The notes beneath the pieces are model-generated. The model saw nothing but the letters and a program-made list of their open reading frames with translations, made no database searches and had not been told where the DNA came from. Shown here in pieces: positions 16,258-26,958 of a DNA stretch of 64,000 nt. How positions within the stretch are numbered: the first letter of the stretch is position 1; each line of letters opens with the position of its first letter. The DNA is from Sphingoaurantiacus capsulatus (GTDB taxonomy: Bacteria; Pseudomonadota; Alphaproteobacteria; Sphingomonadales; Sphingomonadaceae), in the NCBI RefSeq assembly GCF_042648405.1, contig NZ_JBHRXV010000003.1, positions 124,001 through 188,000 of the forward strand. Reading direction: 5' to 3'. The position numbers and the translations under genes were made by a program.

Positions 16258-18180
16258 ATGCGCCTGCTGCTGTCCGTCGCCCTGCTCGCCCTTGCCACGC
16301 CGCTGTCGGCGCAGGTCACCACCCGCCAGGTTGGCACCGCCACGCTGGAGAATGTCCCCGCCGTCCCCGCCGATGTGTCGGCGGCGGTGCAGCGTTATCA
16401 GAACTACCGCGACGCGGTGTTCGAGGACTGGCTGCCCGACGGTTCGATGCTCATCCTGACCCGCTTCGGCACCACCAAGCAGCTCCACCATGTGAAGACG
16501 CCGGGCGCCGACCGCACCCAGATCAGCTTCTTCGCCGAGCCCGTCGCCGGCGCCACCACAATCCCCGGCAGCTCGAAGTTCATCATCGGCCGCGACACCG
16601 GTGGCGACGAGTGGTTCCAGCTGTATGCGATGGGCCTGACGGGCGAGCCGGTGGCGCTGACCGAGGCGGGCACCACGCGCAACCAGTCGCTGGTGTTCAG
16701 CAAGGACGGCAAGCTTGCCATCTGGTCGCGCGCCAACAAGGGCTCGGCCGACTATGACATCCTCGCCGCCGACCCCGCCGATCCGGCGAGCCGCCGCGTC
16801 GTCCACAAGGGCAAGGGCAGCATCGGCCCCGATGCGATCTCGCCCGACAAGCGCACCGCGCTGATCTCGCGCGGCATCTCCAACCGCGAGACGCGGCTGT
16901 CGCTGCTCGACCTCGCGAGCGGCGAACTCACCGCGCTGCCGTTCACCGACAAGCCGGCGCGCTACGAGAACGCCAAGTTCACGCCCGACGGCCGCAGCAT
17001 CCTCGTCATCACCGACGCCGACAGCGATCTGCGCCGCCTCGTCGAGATCGAGCTGGCGACCGGCAAGCGCACCGTGCTGGCGCCCGACCTGAAGTGGGAT
17101 GTCGAGACGTTTGACCTGTCGGACGACGGCCGCATCCTCACCTATGCGATCAACGAGGACGGCTTCTCGAAGCTGGTTGTACATGACCGCGTCACCCGCC
17201 GCGCGCTGCCGCAGCCCGAGCTGCCGCGCGGCGTGCTGACCAGCCTCGGCTTTTCGCCCGACGGCCAGAAGCTGGCGATTGGCCTCACCACCGCCACCTC
17301 GGCGGGCGACGTGTGGAGCTGGGACGTGACCGGCGGCGGGCTGACCCGCTGGACCAACTCGGAGACCGGCGGCCTCGATCCGGCGAAGCTCGCCGAGCCG
17401 ACACTCGTCCGCTTCAAGTCATTCGACGGCCTGTCGGTGCCGGCCTTCGTCTACCGGCCGAAGAATGTCGCGGCGGACGCGAAGACGCCAGTGATCGTCG
17501 ACATCCACGGCGGCCCGGAATCGCAGAGCCGCCCGGGCTTTAACCCCGGCGCGCAATATTTTGCCGACACGCTGGGCGCGACGGTGATCCTGCCCAACGT
17601 TCGCGGCAGCGACGGCTACGGCAAGCGCTACCTCAACCTCGACAACGCCGAGAAGCGCGAGGACAGCGTCAAGGATGTGTCGGCGCTGCTCGACTGGATC
17701 GCCAAGCAGCCGGGCCTTGATAGCAAGCGCGTCGCCGTCTACGGCCAGTCCTATGGCGGCTACATGTCGCTCGCCTCGATGACGCATTATTCCGACCGCT
17801 TCGTCGGCGGCGTCGAGCGCTACGGCATCTCCAACTGGATCACCTTCCTCAACAACACCGAAGCCTATCGCCGCGACAACCGCCGCGCCGAATATGGCGA
17901 CGAGCGCGACCCCAAGATGCGCGCGGTGTTCGAAAAGATCTCGCCGATGGCCAACCTGAAGGGCATCACCAAGCCGATGCTCGTGATGCAGGGCGCCAAC
18001 GACCCGCGCGTGCCGAAGTCGGAGTCGGACCAGGTGGTGGCCAAGCTGCGCGAGCAGGGCGTCGAGACCTGGTACGTCTCTTTCGCCGACGAGGGCCACG
18101 GCTTCATGAAGAAGCCCAACAACGACCTCCGCCGCGAAGTGGAGACGGTGTTTCTGGGGAAGCTGTTCGAAGGGAAGTAG
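16258..18180 (+). CDS. S9-family serine peptidase (prolyl oligopeptidase / acylaminoacyl peptidase type)
   Basis: A 640-residue secreted peptidase: signal peptide (MRLLLSVALLALATPLSAQ), a beta-propeller of WD40-like blades (about 40-390, repeated SPDG/TPDG turns), then an alpha/beta hydrolase domain. The catalytic Ser is in GQSYGGYMS, Asp in GANDPRVP, and His in DEGHGF. Such enzymes trim short peptides in the periplasm. The ATG at 16258 gives a clean signal peptide. It is divergent from the saccharopine-like gene across 153 bases. It is followed by a structured stretch (18192-18246) before the phosphatase gene. Confidence 0.93.
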   Translation: MRLLLSVALLALATPLSAQVTTRQVGTATLENVPAVPADVSAAVQRYQNYRDAVFEDWLPDGSMLILTRFGTTKQLHHVKTPGADRTQISFFAEPVAGATTIPGSSKFIIGRDTGGDEWFQLYAMGLTGEPVALTEAGTTRNQSLVFSKDGKLAIWSRANKGSADYDILAADPADPASRRVVHKGKGSIGPDAISPDKRTALISRGISNRETRLSLLDLASGELTALPFTDKPARYENAKFTPDGRSILVITDADSDLRRLVEIELATGKRTVLAPDLKWDVETFDLSDDGRILTYAINEDGFSKLVVHDRVTRRALPQPELPRGVLTSLGFSPDGQKLAIGLTTATSAGDVWSWDVTGGGLTRWTNSETGGLDPAKLAEPTLVRFKSFDGLSVPAFVYRPKNVAADAKTPVIVDIHGGPESQSRPGFNPGAQYFADTLGATVILPNVRGSDGYGKRYLNLDNAEKREDSVKDVSALLDWIAKQPGLDSKRVAVYGQSYGGYMSLASMTHYSDRFVGGVERYGISNWITFLNNTEAYRRDNRRAEYGDERDPKMRAVFEKISPMANLKGITKPMLVMQGANDPRVPKSESDQVVAKLREQGVETWYVSFADEGHGFMKKPNNDLRREVETVFLGKLFEGK

Positions 18181-18191
18181 GGGCGCGGGGA

Positions 18192-18246
18192 ACCACTCCG
18201 GCCCTTCGGGGCGTTCATCGGCCGTAACGGTCGATGAGGGAGTGGT
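18192..18246 (+). ncRNA. Predicted three-way-junction RNA element covering the ribosome binding site of the phosphatase gene
   Basis: The outer stem pairs ACCACTCC (18192-18199) with GGAGTGGT (18239-18246). Inside are two hairpins: GCCC-TTCG-GGGC (18201-18212, a very stable C(UUCG)G loop) and a 9-bp stem 18216-18224 with 18228-18236 closed by TAA. The Shine-Dalgarno GAGGGAG (18236-18242) for the TTG at 18250 lies in the right arm. The structure could gate translation, or simply help end the S9 transcript. Pairing was done by eye; no known family was recognised. Confidence 0.45.
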
Positions 18247-18249
18247 ATC

Positions 18250-18993
18250 TTGCGGCAGCGCTGGCCTTCGAAGCTCTGGGTGGTGCGGCACGGGCAGAGC
18301 GCCGGCAACGTCGCGCGCGATCTGGCCGATGCCGCCGGCGCGGCGATGATCGACATGGACATCCGCGACATGGATGTCCCGCTGTCGGAGCTCGGCGAGG
18401 AGCAGGCGCTGTCGCTCGGGCGCTGGTTCAAGGCGCTGCCCGAGGGAGAGCAGCCCGAGGTGGTGCTCGCCTCGCCCTATGTTCGCGCGATCCGCACCGC
18501 CGAGTTGATCGGTGTCGGCGGCAAGGTGACCATCGACGAGCGGCTGCGCGAGCGCGAATTCGGCGTGCTCGACCGGCTGACCAGCTTCGGCATCAAGGAA
18601 CGCTTTCCCGAACAGGCCGAGCACCGTGCCATCCTCGGCAAATTTTATCACCGGCCGCCCGGCGGCGAGAGCTGGTGCGACGTGATCCTGCGGCTGCGTT
18701 CGGCGCTCGACACCATCAGCCTCCACCATGCCGACAAGCGCGTGCTGATCGTCGGCCATCAGGTGGTGGTGCTGTGCCTGCGCTACATCCTAGAGGATCT
18801 GAACGAGGCCGATATCCTCGCCATCGACAAGGAGGCCGACGTCGCCAACTGCGGCGTCACCGCCTATGATTTCGAGCCCGATTGCGTCGAGGACTGCGAC
18901 CCGGCGCTGACGCTTTACAATTTCACCGCGCCGCTCGACCGCGAGGGCACGCCGGTGACCACCGCCCCCGACGCCAAGGTTGCCGCCCGGTGA
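18250..18993 (+). CDS. Histidine phosphatase family protein (phosphoglycerate-mutase-like)
   Basis: A 247-residue member of the branch 1 histidine phosphatases. The nucleophile motif is VVRHGQSAGN near the N-terminus, with Arg in SPYVRAIRTAELI, Glu in LREREFGVLD and the second His in VLIVGHQVVVL. Substrates in the family range from sugar phosphates to phosphoproteins, and none is fixed here. TTG 18250 is preferred because GAGGGAG lies 7 bases upstream; no in-frame ATG precedes the RHG motif. The stop overlaps the GTG of the next gene (GTGA), so this and NAD(P)HX dehydratase are coupled. Confidence 0.88.
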   Translation: MRQRWPSKLWVVRHGQSAGNVARDLADAAGAAMIDMDIRDMDVPLSELGEEQALSLGRWFKALPEGEQPEVVLASPYVRAIRTAELIGVGGKVTIDERLREREFGVLDRLTSFGIKERFPEQAEHRAILGKFYHRPPGGESWCDVILRLRSALDTISLHHADKRVLIVGHQVVVLCLRYILEDLNEADILAIDKEADVANCGVTAYDFEPDCVEDCDPALTLYNFTAPLDREGTPVTTAPDAKVAAR

Positions 18994-19874
18994 GCGAGCC
19001 CATCCCGGTCGACGCCGAGCTGCTGCGGTCGATGCCGCTGCCTTTCCACGGCGACGATGCCGACAAGGACGAGCGCGGGCGCATTCTGGTGATCGGCGGC
19101 AGCCGGGCGGTGCCGGGCGCGTTGCTGCTCGCGGGCGTGGCGGCGCTGCGCGCGGGCGCGGGCAAGCTGCAGCTCGCCACCGTCGGCAGCATCGCGCCGC
19201 ATATCGGCGTGGCGGTGCCGGAGGCGCTGGTGATGTCGCTGCCCGAAAGCGATGAGGGCGAGATCGCCCCCGATGCCGCCGCCGAGATCGCCCACCGACT
19301 GGGCCGTTGCGACGCGGTGCTGATCGGCCCCGGCATGCTCGACGAGGAGGCGGCGACGGCGATCACCGTCGAGGCGATGGGGGTCGATGGGCCCTCCTTC
19401 GTCATCGACGCCGGCGCGCTGTGCAATTTGCGCGCGGAAGCCAAAGCAATGGCGCGCCATGATGGGCGCATCGTGCTGACGCCCCATGCCGGCGAGATGG
19501 CGAAGCTGATGGGTGTAACGGTGAAGGAGATCGCCGCCGACCCGGCCGCCGCCGCGACGCGCGCCGCCGCCGAACTCGGCGCGGTGGTGGCGCTGAAGGG
19601 CGGCCGGACAGTGATCGCCGTGCCCGACGGACGGACTTGGGAATATTCGCAAGGCCAGGTCGGCCTCGCCACATCCGGGTCGGGCGATACGCTCGCCGGC
19701 GTCGTCGCGGGGCTGTTGGCGCGCGGTGCCGAGCCGCATGAGGCGGCGATCTGGGGCGTCTACCTGCACGGCGAGGCCGGAAATCGCCTGTCGCAGACGC
19801 GCGGGCCGGTTGGTTTCCTCGCCCGCGAGCTGCTAGCCGAGATTCCCGCGATCATGGCAGGCCTCGCCAGCTAA
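18990..19874 (+). CDS. nnrD: ADP-dependent NAD(P)H-hydrate dehydratase
   Basis: A 294-residue ribokinase-fold enzyme that repairs hydrated NADH/NADPH (NADHX) back to the active cofactor using ADP or ATP. Typical segments are GRILVIGGSRAVPGALLLAG, VLIGPGMLDEE, LTPHAGEMAKLMG and the catalytic/phosphate loop LATSGSGDTLAGVVAGLLARG. It lacks the N-terminal epimerase domain found in fused versions, so the epimerase (NnrE) would be encoded elsewhere. The GTG start at 18990 overlaps the phosphatase stop. A metabolite-repair enzyme coupled to a phosphatase suggests, but does not prove, a related damage-control job for the phosphatase. Confidence 0.9.
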   Translation: MSEPIPVDAELLRSMPLPFHGDDADKDERGRILVIGGSRAVPGALLLAGVAALRAGAGKLQLATVGSIAPHIGVAVPEALVMSLPESDEGEIAPDAAAEIAHRLGRCDAVLIGPGMLDEEAATAITVEAMGVDGPSFVIDAGALCNLRAEAKAMARHDGRIVLTPHAGEMAKLMGVTVKEIAADPAAAATRAAAELGAVVALKGGRTVIAVPDGRTWEYSQGQVGLATSGSGDTLAGVVAGLLARGAEPHEAAIWGVYLHGEAGNRLSQTRGPVGFLARELLAEIPAIMAGLAS

Positions 19875-19915
19875 CATTCACTGGCACGCCAAGGCCCCGG
19901 CGCTATAACCCGGGC

Positions 19916-21310
19916 ATGGTCGAAAACGTCGCCGATACGCCACAAGCGCCCGTCGAGGACAATCGGTTGAATCCGATGTTCGTCGACGATGTCGTCGCGG
20001 CGCTGGAAGCCGGCGACATCGAACGGGTGCGGCTGCTCGCCGACCCGCTGCACCCGGCCGACGTCGCCGACCTGATGGAGCAGGTCGAGGCGGTCGATCG
20101 CGCCGCGCTCGCCGCCGCGCTCGGCGACAAGCTCGACGCTGACGCGTTCGCCGAGATGAACGACTATGTGCGCGACGATCTGATCGACGCGCTTGAGCCG
20201 CAGCAGGTCGGCGACCTCGTCCAGCAGCTCGACACCGACGACGCCGTCGCGATCATCGAGGACCTCGACGCCGACGACCAGCGCGAGGTGCTGCGCTCGC
20301 TGCCTGCCGACGACCGCGCCGCCATCGAGGAAGCGCTGTCCTACCCCGAGGAATCGGCCGGCCGCGTCATGCAGCGCGAGCTGATCGCGGTGCCCGAGCA
20401 TTGGACGATCGGCCAGGTCATCGATTTCCTGCGCGAGAATCCCGACCTCGCCACCGATTTCTGGGAAATCTTCGTCGTCGATACCGGCCACCACCCGGTC
20501 GGCACCATGCGCCTGTCGTGGGTGCTCCGCACGCCGCGCAAGGTCGCGGTCGCCGACGTGATGCAGCGCGAGCAGACCCTGATCCCGGTCGACATGGACC
20601 AGGAGGAAGTGGCGCTCCGCTTCCAGAAATACGCGCTGATCTCCGCCGCGGTCACCGACGCGACCGGGCGCCTCGTCGGCGTCATCACCGTCGACGACAT
20701 CCTGCACATCATCCAGGAAGAAGCTGGCGAGGACATATTGAAGCTGTCGGGTGCCGGCGATGGCGACGTCAACGAGCCGGTGTTCGAGACGGTGAAGGTT
20801 CGTGTCCGCTGGCTGATGGTCAACCTCGGCACCGCGATCCTCGCTTCGCTGGTCATCGGGCTGTTCGCCGCCACCATCGAACAGATGGTGGCGCTCGCCA
20901 TCCTGATGCCGATCGTCGCGTCGCTGGGCGGCAACGCTGGCACGCAGACGATGGCGGTGGCGGTGCGCGCGCTGGCCACCAACGAACTGACTGAGTCGAA
21001 CACGTCCCGGCAGATCGGCAAGGAGATCAAGGTCGCGCTGATGAACGGCGCGGTGATCGCCATCATCGTCGGGCTGGTCGCCGGTCTCTATTTCGCCAAC
21101 GCGCACCTCGGCTGGGTGATCGCGGTGGCGATGGTCGGTAACATCCTCGTCGCCGGGCTTGCCGGCGTGCTGGTGCCGCTGACCCTCGATCGCTTCGATA
21201 TCGACCCGGCGGTCGCCTCCTCGGTGTTCGTCACCATGACCACCGACGTGATGGGCTTCTTCCTGTTCCTCGGCCTTGCCGCGGCAACCGGCCTCACGCC
21301 GGCGGGTTGA
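19916..21310 (+). CDS. mgtE: MgtE-family magnesium transporter
   Basis: A 464-residue Mg2+ channel. It has an acidic cytoplasmic N domain of repeated MgtE_N motifs (about 15-150, rich in Asp/Glu), a tandem CBS pair (about 150-280, with ELIAVPEHWTIGQVIDFLRE and RLVGVITVDDIL), and a C-terminal membrane domain of about five helices (about 300-464, including MPIVASLGGNAGTQTMAVAVRAL, the conserved pore segment). Mg2+ binding to N/CBS domains closes the pore in the family, so control is largely post-translational. No Mg2+ riboswitch is possible in the 41-base gap upstream. Confidence 0.95.
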   Translation: MVENVADTPQAPVEDNRLNPMFVDDVVAALEAGDIERVRLLADPLHPADVADLMEQVEAVDRAALAAALGDKLDADAFAEMNDYVRDDLIDALEPQQVGDLVQQLDTDDAVAIIEDLDADDQREVLRSLPADDRAAIEEALSYPEESAGRVMQRELIAVPEHWTIGQVIDFLRENPDLATDFWEIFVVDTGHHPVGTMRLSWVLRTPRKVAVADVMQREQTLIPVDMDQEEVALRFQKYALISAAVTDATGRLVGVITVDDILHIIQEEAGEDILKLSGAGDGDVNEPVFETVKVRVRWLMVNLGTAILASLVIGLFAATIEQMVALAILMPIVASLGGNAGTQTMAVAVRALATNELTESNTSRQIGKEIKVALMNGAVIAIIVGLVAGLYFANAHLGWVIAVAMVGNILVAGLAGVLVPLTLDRFDIDPAVASSVFVTMTTDVMGFFLFLGLAAATGLTPAG

Positions 21311-21341
21311 ACCTGCCCGGCCACACCCAATCTCAGGCGCC

Positions 21342-21767
21342 ATGCATCCGCTTCACATGACCAAGGTCGCCGTCGGCTGCCGCACGCTCGCGGCGCTGAC
21401 CAAGCGGCAGGCCGGGCGCGTCGCCATCGAGGACGGCGTGCCGCTGGTGTCGGCGTGGACGCGCTATATGCCGAAGCGCGCCGACGAGCTGGTCGGCGGG
21501 TCGATCTACTGGATCATCAAGCACACGCTGACGGCGCGGCAGACCATCCTCGGCTTCCGCATGGCGGATACGACGCGTGGCAAGATTTGCGAGATGCTGC
21601 TGGCGCCCGAGGTGGTGCCGCTGCTCGCCGCCCCGATGCGATCGCACCAGGGCTGGCGCTATCTCGAAGCGGCGGCGTGCCCGCCCGACCTCGACAGCGT
21701 CGACGCCGAGATCGGCACGATGCCGCCCAAGATGATGCGCGACCTGAGCAGCCTGGGGCTGCTTTAG
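21342..21767 (+). CDS. DUF1489-family protein
   Basis: A 141-residue conserved alphaproteobacterial protein of unknown function. It opens MHPLHMTKVAVGCRTLAAL, then VSAWTRYMPKRADELVGGSIYWIIKHTLTARQ and a C-terminal MRSHQGWRYLE and ALPPDL-like end, which is how DUF1489 proteins read. No signal peptide or membrane segment. ATG 21342 is used; ATG 21357 is possible. It sits 31 bases after mgtE and its stop overlaps the head-GIN stop on the other strand by 4 bases. It is nearly always a lone housekeeping-like gene, so no pathway can be inferred. Confidence 0.8.
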   Translation: MHPLHMTKVAVGCRTLAALTKRQAGRVAIEDGVPLVSAWTRYMPKRADELVGGSIYWIIKHTLTARQTILGFRMADTTRGKICEMLLAPEVVPLLAAPMRSHQGWRYLEAAACPPDLDSVDAEIGTMPPKMMRDLSSLGLL

Positions 21768-22468
21768 CCGCAGCGAACCGAGCCGCTGCCCATCTTGCTG
21801 GTGCTGCAGCGCGCGCCGCCGGTCACTACCACGTCGCCCGAGCCCATGATCGAGACCTTAGCGGCCTGCGTGGCATGCGCCTTGACCCCGCCCGAGCCGG
21901 CGATGTCGACATCGAGCGTCTGGCAGCGCAGGCCGGCGATGTTGATGTCGCCCGAGCCGGCAATCGATGCCTCGGCGCTGCGGCAGCTGCCGCCCGCGAC
22001 GGTGATGTCGCCCGAGCCGGCGATGGAGAATTCCGCCTTGCCCGCCGCGAGCGAGCCGACGGTCAGGTCACCGGAGCCGGCGAGCGAGGCCTCGAAATCG
22101 TCCGACTTCACGCGATCGACGCTGAGATCGCCCGAGCCCGACAGCGACACCTCGTTGAGCGCCGGCACGGTGACGTAGATCTTCACCGGCGAACTCTTCG
22201 ACCAGTTGAACCAGTTGCGCTCGCGGACGGTGCCGATCTCCAGCTCCCGGCCCTCGACCTCGATGCGGAGCCGGTCGAGGTCCTTCTGCTCGCCTTCGGC
22301 ACGGACGCTGACGGCCTTGCCGACGGTGACGACCACGTCGAAGGGACCCGACACCTCGATGGCTTCGAAGTTGGTCACGGTGAAGCGCCGTTCCGCCGCC
22401 TGTGCCTGCGTCGCCGCCAGCGCCGCGACCGCCAGCAGGGTTCCCATCGCCACTTTACGCATATCCAT
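21764..22468 (-). CDS. Head-GIN domain (DUF2807) secreted beta-solenoid protein
   Basis: A 234-residue exported protein with signal peptide (MDMRKVAMGTLLAVAALAATQAQA). The body is DUF2807: FEAIEVSGPFDVVVTVG then seven GSGD-like turns (SGSGDLSV, AGSGDLTV, AGSGDITV, AGSGDINI, AGSGGVKA, MGSGDVVV, MGSGSVRC) spaced about 17-19 residues, implying one rung of a right-handed beta-solenoid each. The repeats are visible in the DNA as direct repeats. Two Cys pairs lie late in the solenoid. The role is unknown; an envelope-stress or adhesin-like role has been suggested for the family. It has its own promoter (22491-22519). Confidence 0.88.
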   Translation of the reverse strand: MDMRKVAMGTLLAVAALAATQAQAAERRFTVTNFEAIEVSGPFDVVVTVGKAVSVRAEGEQKDLDRLRIEVEGRELEIGTVRERNWFNWSKSSPVKIYVTVPALNEVSLSGSGDLSVDRVKSDDFEASLAGSGDLTVGSLAAGKAEFSIAGSGDITVAGGSCRSAEASIAGSGDINIAGLRCQTLDVDIAGSGGVKAHATQAAKVSIMGSGDVVVTGGARCSTSKMGSGSVRCG

Positions 22469-22485
22469 CTCCCGCGCCTGTGTTG

Positions 22486-22519
22486 TCCGTATAATACGGA
22501 GCTACTTTTGTAGTGTCAA
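22486..22519 (-). promoter_or_regulatory. Sigma-70 promoter of the head-GIN gene with palindromic operator over the -10
   Basis: On the minus strand TTGACA (complement of 22514-22519) and TATTAT (complement of 22491-22496) are separated by exactly 17 bases. A perfect 15-base palindrome TCCGTATAATACGGA (22486-22500) covers the -10, and a smaller CTAC-N4-GTAG dyad lies in the spacer (22503-22513, overlapping one base of loop). This is the clearest promoter in the window, and the operator position predicts repression. Confidence 0.75.
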
Positions 22520-22527
22520 CCAACAAA

Positions 22528-22561
22528 CAAAAAGGGCGGCCCGTTCGGACCGCCCTTTTTG
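22528..22561. terminator. Bidirectional intrinsic terminator downstream of carD
   Basis: Perfect 12-base arms CAAAAAGGGCGG and CCGCCCTTTTTG around a 10-base loop that can itself pair CCG with CGG. It gives a GC stem with a T-run on both strands. It ends the leftward carD transcript before the head-GIN promoter begins. Confidence 0.92.
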
Positions 22562-22589
22562 CTCCCGTCGCCGGAAAAGACACGAGGTG

Positions 22590-23090
22590 TCAGGCCGCCT
22601 TCAGGACCTGCTCGATCTTCTTTTGCGCCGCCGGCTCGTCGATGTTCTCCATCGCCGCCAGTTCGCGCGCGAGACGGCTAACCGCCGCCTCGTAGATCTG
22701 CCGCTCCGAATAGCTCTGCTCGGGCTGGTCCTCGGCGCGATGCAGGTCGCGGACCACCTCGGCGATCGACACGAGGTCGCCCGAGTTGATCTTCGCTTCA
22801 TATTCCTGGGCCCGGCGCGACCACATGGTGCGCTTGATCCGCGGCTTGCCTTTCAAAGTGACCAGCGCCTCGGCGAGCGTGGCGCTGCTCGACAGCTTGC
22901 GCATGCCGACCGAGTCCGCCTTGTTGGTCGGGACGCGGAGCGTCATGCGCTCCTTTTCAAAGCGGAGCACGTACAGCTCCAGCCTGGTGCCCGCGATCTC
23001 GCTGCTCTGGACTTCCATGACACGACCGACGCCGTGCTTGGGGTAGACCACATGGTCGCCAACAACGAAGTTGAGCGCCTTTGCCGCCAT
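22590..23090 (-). CDS. carD: CarD-family transcriptional regulator
   Basis: A 166-residue protein with an N-terminal RNA-polymerase interaction domain of Tudor-like fold (FVVGDHVVYPKHGVGRVMEV, residues about 8-70) and a C-terminal helical DNA-binding domain (about 75-160, including KRTMWSRRAQEYEAKINSGD). CarD binds RNAP beta and stabilises open complexes at rRNA and other promoters in alphaproteobacteria. It begins after a 317-base intergenic region and is followed by a strong terminator, so it is monocistronic. The start gives MAAKALNFVVGDHVVY, the family N-terminus. Confidence 0.94.
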   Translation of the reverse strand: MAAKALNFVVGDHVVYPKHGVGRVMEVQSSEIAGTRLELYVLRFEKERMTLRVPTNKADSVGMRKLSSSATLAEALVTLKGKPRIKRTMWSRRAQEYEAKINSGDLVSIAEVVRDLHRAEDQPEQSYSERQIYEAAVSRLARELAAMENIDEPAAQKKIEQVLKAA

Positions 23091-23407
23091 TCCGCATCCT
23101 TTTCTTGTTGCCGCCCCCGGCCGAAACGGGGTCGGATAGGACCGCTGCCCGAGAAATCAGGCTGCTAGTCGCGTTGACTGTCGGATTCCTGCCTTACGAT
23201 CTCCGCCACCCGTTCCCGTCAAGCAGGAGAGACCGGAACAGGCCCTGATACCTACGGACCTCACTCGAAACGGAACATTGCTCTCCGCTTCGTCCATGCG
23301 CCGAGTCTATAGCAGAAATGTCATGGAAAGACCACGGTCAGTTTGCCGCGCTGCGGCAAACCTTGTGGCAGATGCGCCGCGGCTGTCGAAAACCGCGGAT
23401 GGGCACC
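23091..23407. other. Intergenic region between fdxA and carD with a strong hairpin
   Basis: No convincing gene. It contains a perfect 9-base stem with a 3-base loop at 23341-23361 (GTTTGCCGC/GCGGCAAAC) and, nearer fdxA, CCGCGG repeated as an inverted pair. Both lie downstream of fdxA on its strand and may end that transcript, although no T-run follows. A TATAGA-like -10 near 23310 on the minus strand lacks a good -35, so I do not call the carD promoter. Confidence 0.4.
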
Positions 23408-23749
23408 CTACTGACCGTCGCTACCCGGCTCGGCCGAGAAGTATTTGTCGAACTTCCCTTCCTCGCCCTTGTGCTCGTCGGCATCCGCCGGCGTCGGGCC
23501 CTTCACGGTGATGTTCGGCCACTGGTTCGAGTAGGTGGCGTTCAGCTCGAGCCACTTCTCGAGGCCGCCCTCGGTGTCGGGCAGGATCGCCTCGGCCGGG
23601 CATTCCGGCTCGCAGACGCCGCAGTCGATGCACTCGTTAGGGTTGATGACGACCATGTTCTCACCCTCGTAGAAGCAATCCACGGGGCAGACCTCGACGC
23701 AGTCCATATACTTGCACTTGATGCAAGCTTCGGTGACGACGTAGGCCAT
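23408..23749 (-). CDS. fdxA: Seven-iron ferredoxin FdxA
   Basis: A 113-residue ferredoxin of the 3Fe-4S/4Fe-4S type. The first cluster motif is CIKCKYMDCVEVCPVDCFYEG (the first cluster lacks one Cys, giving 3Fe-4S) and the second is CIDCGVCEPECPAEAI. The acidic C-terminal extension (ELNATYSNQWPNITVKG) is typical of alphaproteobacterial FdxA. It is a cytosolic electron carrier with unspecified partners. It follows the S4-domain gene by 43 bases on the same strand, the usual helicase-S4-fdxA-carD order of this bacterial group. Confidence 0.95.
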   Translation of the reverse strand: MAYVVTEACIKCKYMDCVEVCPVDCFYEGENMVVINPNECIDCGVCEPECPAEAILPDTEGGLEKWLELNATYSNQWPNITVKGPTPADADEHKGEEGKFDKYFSAEPGSDGQ

Positions 23750-23792
23750 CGGGCGGTCCCCTGACGAAAAAACTGTTGTTGTCGGCGCCGTG

Positions 23793-24095
23793 CTAGCCGT
23801 TGGCCGCCCGCGCCGTCAACGGCATTGGTGCCGACAGGTCGGTGTAAAGCTCCTGCGCCTCGGAAAACGGCCCGCGGCGGCTGGCCAGCGCCTCGACGCG
23901 GACCACCCTCACCTCGTTGTAATGGGGGTAGGAGATCACCTGTCCCGGCCGGACCAATGCTGATGCGCGTTCGATCACGCGCCCATCGATCCGGAGATGC
24001 CGGCTTTCCGCCAGCTCCTGCGCCTGACTTCGGGACTTCGTCAGTCGCGCGAACCACAACCACTTATCGAGCCGTAATCCGGGTCCGTATACCAA
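23793..24095 (-). CDS. S4-domain RNA-binding protein (Hsp15-like)
   Basis: A 100-residue protein with one S4 domain near the N-terminus (LRLDKWLWFARLTKSRSQAQEL then RIDGRVI and LVRPGQVI), as in Hsp15, which binds stalled 50S subunits. The TTG at 24095 is chosen because AGGAGAGG lies about 6 bases upstream, overlapping the end of the helicase gene, and no ATG or GTG is available before the S4 fold. The stop of the helicase is 3 bases away, so translation is coupled. The long upstream reading frame is the helicase gene in another frame. Confidence 0.85.
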   Translation of the reverse strand: MVYGPGLRLDKWLWFARLTKSRSQAQELAESRHLRIDGRVIERASALVRPGQVISYPHYNEVRVVRVEALASRRGPFSEAQELYTDLSAPMPLTARAANG

Positions 24096-24097
24096 GT

Positions 24098-26629
<2,532 letters not shown>

Positions 26630-26958
26630 AGTCCCGATATGGTGCGCGAGGCACCCATCGACAAGCGGTTACCACTACTAGTCATCGCACCCCATGAAAC
26701 ACACGAGATATGGTGAAGGTCGCATGTTTCGCGCGTCGGCTCAAGTTACGGTTGCGCGACTTTGCGACGAACGCCTCATCGCCCTTACTCGTCGGCTCGC
26801 CGCAATCCCGCCACATACGGGGAATCGCTTAATTGACTTTAAACATGGCCACATACAGGCTCCAGTTGAGCGCAACTGCGAGGGGTGGGCGCGCTCTGCG
26901 TTGGGGGTAGCGCCCCGGCTTTGTCGGCCGGGGACGTAATTTCGGGGGCGGGGGTCCA
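26630..26958. other. Intergenic region between helicase and M23 peptidase
   Basis: No gene is supported; an 81-codon open frame at 26694-26939 has no family features. It holds a 7-base GC stem with 7-base loop at 26913-26933 close to the M23 start and a TTAA-N7-TAAAC stretch at 26829-26844 that is one base off the CtrA consensus. Divergent promoters must be here but I cannot place a good -10/-35 pair. Confidence 0.4.

Noticed and set aside
21795..22178. Direct DNA repeats opposite the head-GIN gene as a possible satellite
   Set aside because: They are explained by the repeated GSGD codons of the solenoid protein.
26829..26844. CtrA-like site TTAA-N7-TAAAC before the M23 peptidase
   Set aside because: One base off the consensus and isolated; such matches occur by chance.
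26694..26939. 81-codon open frame in the helicase-M23 gap
   Set aside because: No family, no SD, ends in a hairpin; probably regulatory DNA.
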